Below, piece by piece: positions 1 through 8,881 of a DNA stretch of 51,945 nt. The notes under the pieces are model-generated. The model was not told the DNA's origin, ran no database searches, and was given only the letters and a program-made list of their open reading frames with translations. Source of the DNA: Paenibacillus tianmuensis (GTDB lineage: Bacteria; Bacillota; Bacilli; Paenibacillales; NBRC-103111); the NCBI RefSeq assembly GCF_900100345.1, contig NZ_FMTT01000007.1, positions 1-51,945 on the forward strand. The letters run 5' to 3'. The position numbers were made by a program, and so were the translations under genes. Within the stretch, counting starts at the first letter, position 1, and every line of letters starts with the position of its first letter.

Positions 1-225
1 ATCGTGAGTGCTACAAAGCTGGTATATTAATTGAATGCAATCGACTCCGTTTACCATGTTGAAAAGTTCAACCGCTAATTTTTAGATTGAGCCGATTTCA
101 CATATTCACATAAAAAAAACCAAATGGCCCACCGATAAAATGGAAGAGAGGCGCTCGGCAATAAGGGAGGGGGCGCACACAAGTCAGCAGCATAGTTTAC
201 CACAGAAGCCAAGGAAGGTGTACAG

Positions 226-2442
226 ATGCTAAGGAAAGTCATCGCAGCGGTATCCATTGCAAGTCTTGTATTCGGCTCTTCACTTTCCAGTATCGCAGCG
301 GCGGACAATCCAGTTCCTGCCTTTGACGATCTCAAAAATCACTGGTCGAAGAACGAAGTGGAGTATCTCGTACAGAAGGGGATCGTCGACGGGGTCATCC
401 AAAACGGACAGCCCGTGATCCTGCCGGAGCAAAGCATTACAAGAGCGGAGTACATCAAGCTGCTTGTCTCCGCACGGCAGGCGAAGCTGAACGAAGCGGC
501 GGGGAGCTCGTTCCAAGACGTCGCTTCCTCCCATTGGGCGCTGAAGTATATCGAAGCGGCCAAAGCGAACGGATGGACCGATGGGTATGAGGACGGGACG
601 TTTAAGCCCGATAGCAAAATAAGCCGAGCGGAAATTGCCGTCTTGATGGTCCGCAGCTACAATCTCAGGATGCAGGAAGGCAATCCGGTCGTATTCGAGG
701 ATACGGCGGGCCACTGGGCGAACCATTACGTGAACATCGCCGCTTCGAATAAAATCGTCGAAGGCGATACGGTGAATGGAAAGCGCTTTTTTTATCCGGA
801 AAAAGCGGCAACCCGTGCCGAAGGAATGGCGATGCTGACCCGGTACTTGAAAACAACGGAAACCGGCGCCAAAGATCCGAAGAAAGAGACGCCGGCTCCT
901 GCGCCGTCGCCGACACCGGCTCCAGGCACATCCGGCACGACCAGCGGAGGAAGCTCCGGCTCCGATTCGAGCTCGGGGTCCGACTCGGATTCCACGCCGA
1001 GCCCGAATCCTAAGCCGAACCCGGGTCCGGAAGATAAGCAGAAGATCTCGCTTGGCCCGGAGGATATTAAACATACGATCGGCAAAGGACAGCCGGTTGA
1101 AGGAACCGACGAGTTGAACAACAAGATCGCTTTGGTCGGTCTGGATCTGAGCTCTTTCAGCGGCAGCCTCAGCGACATTTTGGTCGATCTGGTGAAACCG
1201 AATACGGTATTCGGCCAGCTGTCCGTTCCCGGCTTGACAGGGCCCGTGATCGAATTTTCGACCAGCGGGAAGACGTTCGCTTCCGGGACGCTGACGTTCA
1301 ACGTGTCCGGGCTGTCCAATAAACAGAGCTTGGCGGCGGCGTATTACAATGAAACGACGAAGCGCTTCGAATTTTTGCCTACGGCGTATAATGCGGATCA
1401 AGGAACGCTGAGCTTTACGACGACCCATAACAGCAAATACGTGCTGATCGATAAAAAATCCTGGGAGCAGACATTCCGGGCGCATCTTTCGACCGTCGTC
1501 GACGGTACCTACAAGCCGTATATCGATTTTGCCTTCATTATCGACAGCTCCGGCAGCATGAGAGACACGGACCCTAAAAATTTGCGCAAAACGGCGGTAA
1601 CAAGCTTAGTCTATGGCTTGAAGTATAATGCGGCGAGCCCGCTTAAGACGGAAACCGTAACGGTGGCCCAATCGGTATACGAGGAAGAAAAGGGATACTA
1701 CTTTGAATATCCAACCGTAACGAATCAGGTCTATTCCTTGAGCGACCGGGCTGCTATTATCGATTTTGATACCGAAGCGCGAACGTATGCGACGTTCTCG
1801 GCCCACAGCTCGACTGTGACTGGTGCGGTGTACCATATCGACAGCGACGGCGGAACGAATATTTTTGCAGGGGTACGGGAAGCGGTGAGGCTGTACGATA
1901 CGTACGGAGACAACGGCCAGCGTAAAATCGCCCTGCTGCTGACCGACGGACAAAACAACTTTGCAACGACCCCAGACGATCTGAACGTGCTGAAAGAGGC
2001 ATTCGAGAAAGGCATCACGATCATTACGATGGGACTGAGCAAAGATGCGGACATCAGCCTGTTGAAACAAATTGCCGAGTATACCGGTGGGATGTATTTC
2101 CAAGTGCAGACAGCTGAGGATCTTGAGGCGTACTTCAAGTCGGCGCTGGAGAACAGCTATCATGAAGATAAAGATAAGGACGGCTTGGACGACTTCTACG
2201 AGAAAACGGCCGGGATGATGCTGGAGAACGGCATGCTTATCCGGACGAGCACCGACCCGCTCACCGGTAAAGATACGGACGGGGATGGCTTCACGGATCT
2301 GGAAGAAATGGGCGAGCCGGTGGACATGGTCATTACGGCGGATATGATGCCGGAAGGCAGCGCGCTGGTAGGCCAAACGGTGAAGGTGTTCAAAAACTTC
2401 AAAAGCTTGCCGATCGACAAAAACGACGTGCCGAAACCTTAA
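226..2442 (+). CDS. S-layer homology / von Willebrand factor A domain surface protein
   Basis: A predicted exported cell-surface protein of 738 residues. The N-terminus is a signal peptide (MLRKVIAAVSIASLVFGSS, cleavage likely after an A-A-A run near residue 26). Three SLH domains follow at about 30-80, 90-140 and 155-207, each with the W...YI.AA...G...G...F.P...I.RAE pattern; SLH triplets bind pyruvylated secondary cell-wall polymer. A Pro/Ser/Gly linker (about 210-265) leads to a beta-rich segment and then a VWA domain (about 430-645) with the MIDAS start FIIDSSGSM and a later LLLTDGQNN. The C-terminus has Asp-rich calcium-binding loops (DKDKDGLDD, DTDGDGFTD) like thrombospondin type 3 repeats. 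Start is ATG after AAGGAAGG. It is monocistronic, with a terminator downstream. Adhesion or matrix binding is an inference; the ligand is unknown. Confidence 0.93.
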   Translation: MLRKVIAAVSIASLVFGSSLSSIAAADNPVPAFDDLKNHWSKNEVEYLVQKGIVDGVIQNGQPVILPEQSITRAEYIKLLVSARQAKLNEAAGSSFQDVASSHWALKYIEAAKANGWTDGYEDGTFKPDSKISRAEIAVLMVRSYNLRMQEGNPVVFEDTAGHWANHYVNIAASNKIVEGDTVNGKRFFYPEKAATRAEGMAMLTRYLKTTETGAKDPKKETPAPAPSPTPAPGTSGTTSGGSSGSDSSSGSDSDSTPSPNPKPNPGPEDKQKISLGPEDIKHTIGKGQPVEGTDELNNKIALVGLDLSSFSGSLSDILVDLVKPNTVFGQLSVPGLTGPVIEFSTSGKTFASGTLTFNVSGLSNKQSLAAAYYNETTKRFEFLPTAYNADQGTLSFTTTHNSKYVLIDKKSWEQTFRAHLSTVVDGTYKPYIDFAFIIDSSGSMRDTDPKNLRKTAVTSLVYGLKYNAASPLKTETVTVAQSVYEEEKGYYFEYPTVTNQVYSLSDRAAIIDFDTEARTYATFSAHSSTVTGAVYHIDSDGGTNIFAGVREAVRLYDTYGDNGQRKIALLLTDGQNNFATTPDDLNVLKEAFEKGITIITMGLSKDADISLLKQIAEYTGGMYFQVQTAEDLEAYFKSALENSYHEDKDKDGLDDFYEKTAGMMLENGMLIRTSTDPLTGKDTDGDGFTDLEEMGEPVDMVITADMMPEGSALVGQTVKVFKNFKSLPIDKNDVPKP

Positions 2443-2468
2443 GGCGCGCATGGCGAGTCATGGGATAT

Positions 2469-2506
2469 AAAAAGCGGGTCTTGCCTTTCGGGGTGGCCCG
2501 TTTTTT
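2469..2506 (+). terminator. Rho-independent terminator of the SLH/VWA gene
   Basis: An A-rich left arm with GCGGGTC pairs imperfectly with GGCCCG and is followed by TTTTTT, starting 27 bases after the stop codon. Confidence 0.75.
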
Positions 2507-2640
2507 GCCGTTTCCGGACAGAGAAGAGACGGGAGTTTGCGAGGCGAGGCGTGTTCCGCGGACTGTTATTTTGGTGCCGGTTGCTCTATAATTGATCCAG
2601 AGGAGAACATGTAATTTTTCCATGAGGGAGAGACTTGGAC

Positions 2641-3657
2641 ATGCGTTACACGACGTTCGGAAGCACGGGATACCGCGTGTCTTCGCTCGGCTTCGGGGCG
2701 ATGAACTTGCCCGGCGTACCGCTCGAACAGGCCCGGGCGGCTCTGAATTACGCGCTTGACGAAGGGATCAATTACATCGATACGGCCGCAGCCTACCGCA
2801 ACAGCGAAGAAATTATCGGCGAATGCATTTCGCACCGCCGCTCGGAATATTTTCTGGCAACGAAGACGGGAAAACGGGATTATAAGTCGGCCATGGAAGA
2901 AATGGAGCGCAGCCTGGACCGGATGAAAACGGACGTCATCGATCTGCTGCAGATTCATTATGTCAACACAGTTCAAGAGTTTAAAGCGGCAATGGAAGAG
3001 GACGGCGCATACCAGGCGGCGCTTGAGATGAAGCGCAAGGGGCATGTCCGGTTTATCGGACTTACCGGGCACCGGCCGGAGCTGCTGGCCAAATGGATCG
3101 GCAAAGGACAGTTCGATCAGGTGCTGTTTCACTTGAACTTGGCGCAACCGTTCGCTTTGGACGAGCTGATTCCCGAGGCGACCCGGCAGCAGATGGGGAA
3201 AACAGCGATGAAACCGCTCTCGGGCGGGTTTATCCAGCCGGTGTCTCAAGCGATTCGCTATCCTTACAGCCAGGATGTGCATGTGACGATCTCGGGCATG
3301 ATCAGCGTGGACGAGGTGAAGGAAAATATCGCCGCGATGCGGGATGAAGTCGAGGACGACGAACGGCGTGAGCTGGAGGCTCTGGCGGTAGAGCTCGGAG
3401 CGCATAACTGCCGGCGGTGCAATTACTGCTCCTGTCCGATCGGCGTGACGATTCCCGACATTATGATTTCGAGCCAGGTGCGCAGGACGTTCGGCTTGCT
3501 GCCGAAGGGCGACGGGTTTTACCAGAAGCAAAAGGACAACATATTGTCCTGTGCCGACTACGAGCCCTGTCAGGAGAAGCCGCTCTGCCAGCAGCAGTGT
3601 CCGTACCATCTGCCGATGCGGCAGGTGGTGAAGGAGGCTGCCGGGTATTTCGGCTGA
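2641..3657 (+). CDS. Aldo/keto reductase with C-terminal iron-sulfur cluster region
   Basis: Predicted cytoplasmic NAD(P)H-dependent aldo/keto reductase of about 338 residues. The N-terminal two thirds form the TIM-barrel: FGSTGYRVSSLGFGAMNLPG at the start, the catalytic Asp/Tyr in DTAAAYRNSE, the Lys in LATKTGKRD and the His in LQIHYV. The last 85 residues carry two cysteine groups, CRRCNYCSCPIGV and CADYEPCQEKPLCQQQCP, typical of the subgroup that binds 4Fe-4S cluster(s). I place the start at the ATG at 2641, ten bases after GAGGGAG; an in-frame TTG at 2635 is possible but too close to the ribosome binding site. It is followed after 59 bases by the aminopeptidase gene, probably in the same transcript. 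The substrate cannot be told from sequence. Confidence 0.9.
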   Translation: MRYTTFGSTGYRVSSLGFGAMNLPGVPLEQARAALNYALDEGINYIDTAAAYRNSEEIIGECISHRRSEYFLATKTGKRDYKSAMEEMERSLDRMKTDVIDLLQIHYVNTVQEFKAAMEEDGAYQAALEMKRKGHVRFIGLTGHRPELLAKWIGKGQFDQVLFHLNLAQPFALDELIPEATRQQMGKTAMKPLSGGFIQPVSQAIRYPYSQDVHVTISGMISVDEVKENIAAMRDEVEDDERRELEALAVELGAHNCRRCNYCSCPIGVTIPDIMISSQVRRTFGLLPKGDGFYQKQKDNILSCADYEPCQEKPLCQQQCPYHLPMRQVVKEAAGYFG

Positions 3658-3716
3658 GGCCAAGGAGGAACTTTGCGGGGATCAGCGCCCGCTCAAACCG
3701 ATAAGGAGTGACGAGA

Positions 3717-5348
3717 GTGGAGACGTTGGATCGTTTTATTACGCAGGAGTTGAAGCTGCGCATCGTATTGGTGAATGAAGAGCGCCTTGGCGGGGCCGGA
3801 GCCGGTGAAACCGGAAGCGAAGCGCCGACGGGAGCGGAGGGAGACGCGGCGGGGGCCGTCGCGCTCGCGGTGTTCGTCACGCCAGAGGCGCTGGCGGCGG
3901 ATGCGTGGACAGAGGCGGCTGGCACGGAAGTGCCGGAGCCGCTCGTCCAAGCGGTCCGCTCGCTCGCCGCGCGCGGGCGGTTCAAGGGCCGCCTCGGGGA
4001 CGCCGAGGCGCTGCCCACGCTTGGCCTGATGCCGCGCTATCAGGCCCTGCTGCTCTGCGGGCTTGGCGACGCCGCCCGCGCCGAAGACACCGACGCCTGG
4101 CGCAGCGCAGGCGTCTACGCGGCCCGCGCCGCGCACGAGCACGGGCTCGTGCGCCTCGCGGCGCCGCTGCCGCGCGCCGGGCGCGCGGCCTCCCGCGAGC
4201 TGGCGCAAGCGCTCGCGGAAGGGCTCTGGCTCGGCGCGTACCGCATGCCGAGCTATGCCACCGCTGGCGGAGCGCAGCCGCCCGCGCTGCGGGAAGTCGC
4301 CCTGCTGCACGGCAGGGCGGAGGCCCCGGACACGCTCGCGGGACTCGAGCGTGCGATCCTCGCCGCGGAAGCGCTGGCGCTGGCGACGAATGTTGCCCGC
4401 GACCTCACGAACTTGCCCGGCAACTATTTGGTGCCGGAGACGCTCGCGCGGGAAGCGCAGGCTTTGGCCGCCCGGTACGGGCTGGAATGCACGGTGCTCG
4501 ACGAGCACGGCATTCGCGAGCAGGGCATGGGCGGCTTGGAGGCCGTCGGCAAGGGCAGCGCGAACCCGCCGCGCATGATTGCCGTCCGCTACCGGGGGAC
4601 GGCGGAGGAGAACGCCGACGTGATCGGCCTTGTTGGCAAAGGCATCACCTTCGATACCGGCGGCATCTCGCTCAAGAAGCCGGAAGGGATGGAGGAGATG
4701 ATCAGCGACATGGGCGGAGCCGCCGTGCTGCTCGGTCTGATCCATACGCTCGGCCGACTCAAGCCGCCGATCCATGCGGTGATCGTCATTCCGGCGGCCG
4801 AGAACATGCCTTCCGGCTCGGCTTTCAAGCCGGGCGACGTCATTTCGGCGATGAACGGACAGACGATCGAAGTGCTCAACACGGACGCCGAAGGGCGGAT
4901 CGTGCTGGCGGACGGTGTGCTGTATGCGAAAGCGCTCGGGGCGACGCGCCTGATCGATGTCGCGACGCTGACCGGCGCGGTGCTGGTTTGCTTCGGCGAC
5001 GTGGCGACCGGGGCTGTGGCGAACGACGAGCCGATGCTGCAGGAGCTGTTGTCCGCCGCCAAGCGGGCGGGAGAGAAGGTATGGCCTCTGCCGAACTATC
5101 CGGAATATCATGACATGCTGAAGAGCCAAGTGGCCGATATCCGGAACGCCACCTCGCGCAGTTGGGCCGGAAGCATTACGGCCGGGCTGTTCATCGGCTT
5201 TTTCGCCGGGGAGACGCCGTGGGTGCATTTGGATACGGGCGGCACGGCATGGCTGTGGAGCGAACGGGGGACGGAGCCGCTGGGCGGCACGGGGGCGATG
5301 GTGCGCACGTTAAGCTGCTATCTGTGCCATTCCGTATTGAACGGGTAG
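3717..5348 (+). CDS. pepA: Leucyl aminopeptidase, M17 family
   Basis: Cytoplasmic two-metal exopeptidase that removes N-terminal residues, usually as a hexamer. The C-terminal catalytic domain shows the family metal and active-site motifs: VGKGITFDTGGISLK (about residue 305), SDMGGAA, and the signature NTDAEGRIVLADG (about 387), followed by a conserved TLTGA. The N-terminal domain (about 1-190) is weakly conserved, as is usual, and is encoded by a markedly GC-rich stretch (about 3780-4560) with many GCG/CGC codons. The GTG at 3717 is chosen because it lies 8 bases after AAGGAG (3703-3708); a GTG at 3708 overlaps that site. A strong terminator follows and faces the converging gene at 5455. Confidence 0.93.
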   Translation: METLDRFITQELKLRIVLVNEERLGGAGAGETGSEAPTGAEGDAAGAVALAVFVTPEALAADAWTEAAGTEVPEPLVQAVRSLAARGRFKGRLGDAEALPTLGLMPRYQALLLCGLGDAARAEDTDAWRSAGVYAARAAHEHGLVRLAAPLPRAGRAASRELAQALAEGLWLGAYRMPSYATAGGAQPPALREVALLHGRAEAPDTLAGLERAILAAEALALATNVARDLTNLPGNYLVPETLAREAQALAARYGLECTVLDEHGIREQGMGGLEAVGKGSANPPRMIAVRYRGTAEENADVIGLVGKGITFDTGGISLKKPEGMEEMISDMGGAAVLLGLIHTLGRLKPPIHAVIVIPAAENMPSGSAFKPGDVISAMNGQTIEVLNTDAEGRIVLADGVLYAKALGATRLIDVATLTGAVLVCFGDVATGAVANDEPMLQELLSAAKRAGEKVWPLPNYPEYHDMLKSQVADIRNATSRSWAGSITAGLFIGFFAGETPWVHLDTGGTAWLWSERGTEPLGGTGAMVRTLSCYLCHSVLNG

Positions 5349-5363
5349 AGGCTGGCGAGATGC

Positions 5364-5418
5364 AAAAAAGCGGATTTCGCAGCGGCGCTGTTGCGTACGC
5401 TTTGAAATCCGCTTTTTT
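5364..5418. terminator. Bidirectional terminator between converging genes
   Basis: A 15-base perfect stem (AAAAAAGCGGATTTC pairing with GAAATCCGCTTTTTT) with A and T runs at both ends, so it can end transcripts from pepA and from the minus-strand gene at 5455-6045. Confidence 0.85.
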
Positions 5419-5454
5419 GTGTTCCGAAAATGCAGGGATGCGACCGTCCGGCAA

Positions 5455-6045
5455 TTAAGCCTGAAGCTGTTTGCCCTTGTTTGCCGTTACCGCACCAGGC
5501 GTAACCATCACCTTCATCGCCGCTTCCTCCAAATCGGCCATCCGAATGAGCAGCCGCGACACTTCGTCGGTTGTATAAGACAAGCTGCGGGTCCGCTCGG
5601 CCAATTGCGGAAGGTCGATGCCGATCCACCCCTGCTTGCGGGGATGGAGGGACAAGTCAAAAGGAAGTACGGCCAGCGCCGCTTCGGTGCTTCCGGAGCC
5701 GCCCGCAGCTTTGGCTTCCGGCGCTCCGGAAGATTCACTATTCCCCATACTGTTTAAGTGAAAATACAGCTTGCGGTTTTGATCCCAACGAATAAATCCG
5801 GGCTTGAACGCGATGGTCAGTACCGGGTCGCCGCCGATGGTTTGTTTTACGAACCGGACTCCGGCTTTCGGCTTCGAGCGAATATATTGATGCCGTCCCA
5901 AGTCGGGCAAAAATACGACGATCGCGATCGGCAGCGCGCTGGCCGCATGCAAGTAGACGATGGATTCATAGTAAACCGAGAGCCCAAGCAGACCGATAAA
6001 TAAAATAACGGATAATACAAGCAACCACTTATTTGATTTGAACAT
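5455..6045 (-). CDS. Membrane-anchored hypothetical protein
   Basis: I do not recognise the family. The 196-residue product begins MFKSNKWLLVLSVILFIGLL, giving one clear membrane helix (about 6-22), and a second hydrophobic stretch (about 27-45, HAASALPIAIVVFL) makes a two-helix hairpin likely. The rest is soluble, with a beta-rich part (VLTIAFKPGFIRWDQNRKLYFHLN), a Gly/Ala/Ser linker and a helical end (DEVSRLLIRMADLEEAAMKVM). The start is the ATG at 6045, preceded by GGGGGA at a good distance; an in-frame TTG at 6090 lacks a ribosome binding site. It stands alone between converging pepA and the divergent Gfo/Idh gene. Confidence 0.7.
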   Translation of the reverse strand: MFKSNKWLLVLSVILFIGLLGLSVYYESIVYLHAASALPIAIVVFLPDLGRHQYIRSKPKAGVRFVKQTIGGDPVLTIAFKPGFIRWDQNRKLYFHLNSMGNSESSGAPEAKAAGGSGSTEAALAVLPFDLSLHPRKQGWIGIDLPQLAERTRSLSYTTDEVSRLLIRMADLEEAAMKVMVTPGAVTANKGKQLQA

Positions 6046-6097
6046 GAATGTAAATCCCCCAGATGATCCGGCATTTTGAAAAACAGCCAATACTCTT

Positions 6098-6126
6098 ATT
6101 CTACCATAACCTTCACAGCCTTTGAA
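6098..6126 (-). promoter_or_regulatory. Candidate SigA promoter for the hypothetical membrane protein
   Basis: On the minus strand, TTCAAA, a 17-base spacer and TAGAAT with an upstream TG (extended -10) lie about 50 bases before the ATG at 6045. The -35 match is only four of six. Confidence 0.4.
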
Positions 6127-6208
6127 AGCGGTCAGTCTGTTTGTGTATTGTCAATTTTTTGTAAGGTTTGCGTCAACATGAACCAATCCTAAATCGGGGG
6201 ACATCCGA

Positions 6209-7165
6209 ATGAAACGCAAAATTGGCATCATCGGGCTGGGAGATATCGCCCAAAAAGTATATTTGCCGCTGTTATCCGCCAGCGAGAAAGTCGATATCGT
6301 AGGGCTATCCAGTCGTTCGATGTCAACCGTAGACCGAATCGGCGCGCAGTACCGGATCGCCGGACGGTATGCTTCCCTCACGGACCTTCTGCGTCAGGCC
6401 AAGCCGGAGGCGGTATTCGTCCACAGTCCGACGGAAACGCACGAAACCATCGTGACGACATGCTTAAAGGAAGGGGTTCACGTCTACGTCGATAAGCCTC
6501 TGGCTTACGATATCGAAGCTTCGGAGCGGATGGCGGCTTATGCCGCTGAGCGCGGGCTGCTGCTTGCCGTCGGGTTTAACCGACGCTTTGCGCCGCTATA
6601 TGTGCAAGCCAAGCGATGGATGGAGGAAGGGGGTGGCTTCGATCTGGCTACGGCGGCGAAGCACCGGACGAAGCTGCAAAGCCGGCGCGCCAAGCACACG
6701 CTGTATGACGATTTGATTCATATGCTCGATTTATTGCTGTGGCTTGGCGGAGACGCCTTCGACGTGGCGTCGTACCGGCAGCGCATCGATCACGAAGGAC
6801 GGCTTTTGTTCGGGGCGGGAACCTTGACGTTCGGTCATGGTGCATCCGCAGCTTCCTCACAGGATACGGCAGTTGCGCAATTCAGCATGGTACGCCAAGC
6901 GGGAGCGGATCTGGAACAGTTGGAGCTGCACGGAAGCGGCCGGTCCGCCGAAGTGCTGAACATGGATACCGCCGTATGGAGAAAAGCAGGCGGTTCCCCC
7001 CAAGAGCAAACGTTCGGAAGCTGGGATTCGATCTTGTACCGCCGAGGGTTTGCCGATACGGTGGATCATTTCCTGGAATGCATAGCGGACCCTTCGCGCT
7101 GTACGATCCGCGCCGATCGGACCTTGCCGGCTCACCGGCTGGTGGAAAAGCTTCTCCCGGAATAA
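6209..7165 (+). CDS. Gfo/Idh/MocA family oxidoreductase
   Basis: Predicted NAD(P)-dependent oxidoreductase of 318 residues. The N-terminal Rossmann fold begins KIGIIGLGDIAQKVYLPLL, with the nucleotide-binding glycines near residues 8-11. A DKPLAYD segment (about residue 95) corresponds to the family EKP motif that carries the catalytic Lys. GFNRRFAPLY and the HMLDLLLWLGG region match the C-terminal substrate domain. GGGGGA precedes the ATG. The gene is slightly shorter than many family members (330-390). Substrates are sugars or inositols in known relatives, but no sugar gene is adjacent, so the substrate is open. Confidence 0.88.
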   Translation: MKRKIGIIGLGDIAQKVYLPLLSASEKVDIVGLSSRSMSTVDRIGAQYRIAGRYASLTDLLRQAKPEAVFVHSPTETHETIVTTCLKEGVHVYVDKPLAYDIEASERMAAYAAERGLLLAVGFNRRFAPLYVQAKRWMEEGGGFDLATAAKHRTKLQSRRAKHTLYDDLIHMLDLLLWLGGDAFDVASYRQRIDHEGRLLFGAGTLTFGHGASAASSQDTAVAQFSMVRQAGADLEQLELHGSGRSAEVLNMDTAVWRKAGGSPQEQTFGSWDSILYRRGFADTVDHFLECIADPSRCTIRADRTLPAHRLVEKLLPE

Positions 7166-7217
7166 GATCGAGCCGAACCGCGTCAGATTGACATGTCGAA
7201 GGAGGTGTCTGCTTTTC

Positions 7218-7736
7218 ATGGAGCAGGATTCCCTGATCAAGTACAGCTTCACCTGTGCCCCCGGCGGTATCGCGTTCCTTTCGACGGAAGGGTATTTTAT
7301 CAGGGTCAACCCGGCGTTCGTCCGCCTGCTGGGCTATACCGAAGATGAGTTGGCGAACCGGCAGGAGAAGCAGCTTACTTATCCGAATGATCCGGACGTC
7401 ATGGAGGCGGCTGCCCCGCTGCTTGAACCCGGCGCCGCACCGGGGATGACGGTGGTCAAGCGCTATCTGCACAAAGACGGCGGCACGGTCCGGGTAAAAC
7501 TCGACGTCACCCTCATCCACGATCAGGATGGGGCGCACGCCGGCTTCTGCGCCTACGCATGGTGTGGTCGGACGAGTTGCGCCGGACACGAAATTCAATT
7601 GGAATGCAGGATCGTTCTGGGCAACGGGACGATCAAGTTCATCCGGATTCAAAGTATTACGACATTGACCTCGAAAGGAAGACCGTCTCGGATCAACGGG
7701 ACGTACGGGCCAGAAGCTGATGCTGCAAATGCTTGA
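7218..7736 (+). CDS. PAS-domain N-terminal part of a disrupted sensor kinase
   Basis: This reading frame encodes one clear PAS domain (about residues 8-110: FTCAPGGIAFLSTEGYFIRV, NPAFVRLLGYTEDEL, then a PAC end KRYLHKDGGTVRVKLDVTLI) and then what looks like only the C-terminal half of a second PAS (LECRIVLGNGTIKFIRIQS, GRPSRINGT). The front half of that second PAS is missing. Immediately after INGT the frame becomes unrelated and ends, while the +1 frame continues with QKLMLQMLEESVDRY of the kinase. The start is the ATG at 7218, ten bases after AAGGAGGTG. It is best read as the N-terminal fragment of one multi-PAS kinase damaged by an internal deletion and a frameshift; a genuine separate PAS protein is the alternative. 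Confidence 0.6.
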   Translation: MEQDSLIKYSFTCAPGGIAFLSTEGYFIRVNPAFVRLLGYTEDELANRQEKQLTYPNDPDVMEAAAPLLEPGAAPGMTVVKRYLHKDGGTVRVKLDVTLIHDQDGAHAGFCAYAWCGRTSCAGHEIQLECRIVLGNGTIKFIRIQSITTLTSKGRPSRINGTYGPEADAANA

Positions 7737-8769
7737 AGAAAGCGTAGACCGGTATACGTCGCTCAAAAAATATAATTTGGATGCGATCGTCTCGCTTAAC
7801 ACGAGCGGGATCATCACGTCGGCCAACCCTGCGGCCGAAGCCATTACCGGCTATTCTGCGTTGGAACTGATCGGCATGCCTTTTGCCGATTTGTTGGTGC
7901 CCGAAGAAGAAGGGACGCAGACGCAGCTTCATAACATCATGCACGAAGGCGCCTTGGCCGGTATGGAAATGAAGATTGTCCGCAAGTCTGGACAACCGGC
8001 CTATCTGCTCGCGACGCCGGCCCCGATCTACGTCAACCGCAGGCAGGTCGGCTGCTACATAATCGCCAAGGATATTACAGAGCAGAAGCGAAAGGACGAG
8101 TTGCTGCTCAAGTCTGAAAAGCTGACGATCGCCGGGCAGCTTGCCGCAGGGGTCGCTCACGAAATCCGCAATCCGCTGACGGCGCTCAAGGGCTTCGTTC
8201 AGCTAATGGGCCGGTCGGAGCATGGCTATTCGCAATATTTGCCGATTATGAAGGAAGAGCTGGAGCGGATCGAGGTGATTATCAGCGAGCTGCTGATGCT
8301 GGCCAAGCCGCAAGCTGTTCAAATGAAAATCGCCGACCTCGCCGTTCTCGTTCAAGAGGTCGTGATGCTGACCAGCGCGCAGGCGATGCTTCTTAACATT
8401 GAGATCCGCTTTTTCCCAACCGGCGAGCCGCTGCCGATCCGCTGCGACCCGAATCAAATCAAGCAGGTGTTCGTCAACTTTTTGAAAAATGCATTCGAGG
8501 CGATGCCACAAGGGGGGACGATTGACGTAAGTATGGAGACCACGGAGCAGGGACTTACTTTGGTCCGCGTCGCGGATCAAGGCTGCGGCATTTCGCAGGA
8601 GCAGCTGCGGCAGCTCGGCGAGCCGTTCTATTCGACTAAAGAAGCGGGGACGGGACTCGGCCTGCTCGTCAGCCACAAAATTATCGAGCATCACAAGGGC
8701 CGGATTCATATCGCCAGCGAGGTGGGCGTCGGTACGACGATCCAGGTCACGCTGCCCATCCATCGTTAG
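7720..8769 (+). CDS. PAS sensor histidine kinase, sporulation-kinase type (C-terminal part)
   Basis: Soluble histidine kinase of 349 residues resembling the KinA/KinE group. A PAS domain at about 20-125 (LDAIVSLNTSGIITSANPAA, YIIAKDITEQKRKDE) is followed by the phosphoacceptor H-box AAGVAHEIRNPLTALKGFV (about 140) and a HATPase domain with the N box NFLKNAFEAM, G1 DQGCGIS, F box FYSTKEAGTGLGL and the closing KIIEHHKGRI. No membrane segment is present. The ATG at 7720 overlaps the upstream PAS frame by 17 bases and has no good ribosome binding site, which supports a broken single gene rather than two designed genes. Translational coupling could still produce this active-looking kinase. No response regulator is next to it. 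Confidence 0.8.
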   Translation: MLQMLEESVDRYTSLKKYNLDAIVSLNTSGIITSANPAAEAITGYSALELIGMPFADLLVPEEEGTQTQLHNIMHEGALAGMEMKIVRKSGQPAYLLATPAPIYVNRRQVGCYIIAKDITEQKRKDELLLKSEKLTIAGQLAAGVAHEIRNPLTALKGFVQLMGRSEHGYSQYLPIMKEELERIEVIISELLMLAKPQAVQMKIADLAVLVQEVVMLTSAQAMLLNIEIRFFPTGEPLPIRCDPNQIKQVFVNFLKNAFEAMPQGGTIDVSMETTEQGLTLVRVADQGCGISQEQLRQLGEPFYSTKEAGTGLGLLVSHKIIEHHKGRIHIASEVGVGTTIQVTLPIHR

Positions 8770-8790
8770 TCGGCGGGGAAGCGCTCTAAG

Positions 8791-8832
8791 AAAAAGCCGG
8801 ATGTACGACAAATCATGTCCGGGCCCCTTTTT
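8791..8832 (+). terminator. Terminator-like hairpin after the kinase
   Basis: AAAAAGCCGGA pairs with TCCGG...CCTTTTT across an 18-base loop; the T run suggests a Rho-independent terminator. The stem is short. Confidence 0.5.
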
Positions 8833-8881
8833 ACGGGTATACTAGAAGGAAACGACGCAGCGTGAAAAGGAGGCGTGATGA

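Noticed and set aside
1..225. Promoter before the SLH/VWA gene (TTGAAA at 59, TAGATT at 83)
   Set aside because: The spacer is 18 bases and the -10 box is weak; several equal alternatives exist in this AT-rich leader.
280..1485. Minus-strand frame of 401 codons opposite the SLH/VWA gene
   Set aside because: Antisense shadow; the plus strand has clear SLH repeats.
3693..5228. Long open frame of 511 codons on the minus strand opposite the aminopeptidase gene
   Set aside because: It is a mirror of a GC-rich coding region; its product is Arg/His-rich and shows no family, while the plus strand has a clear M17 enzyme.
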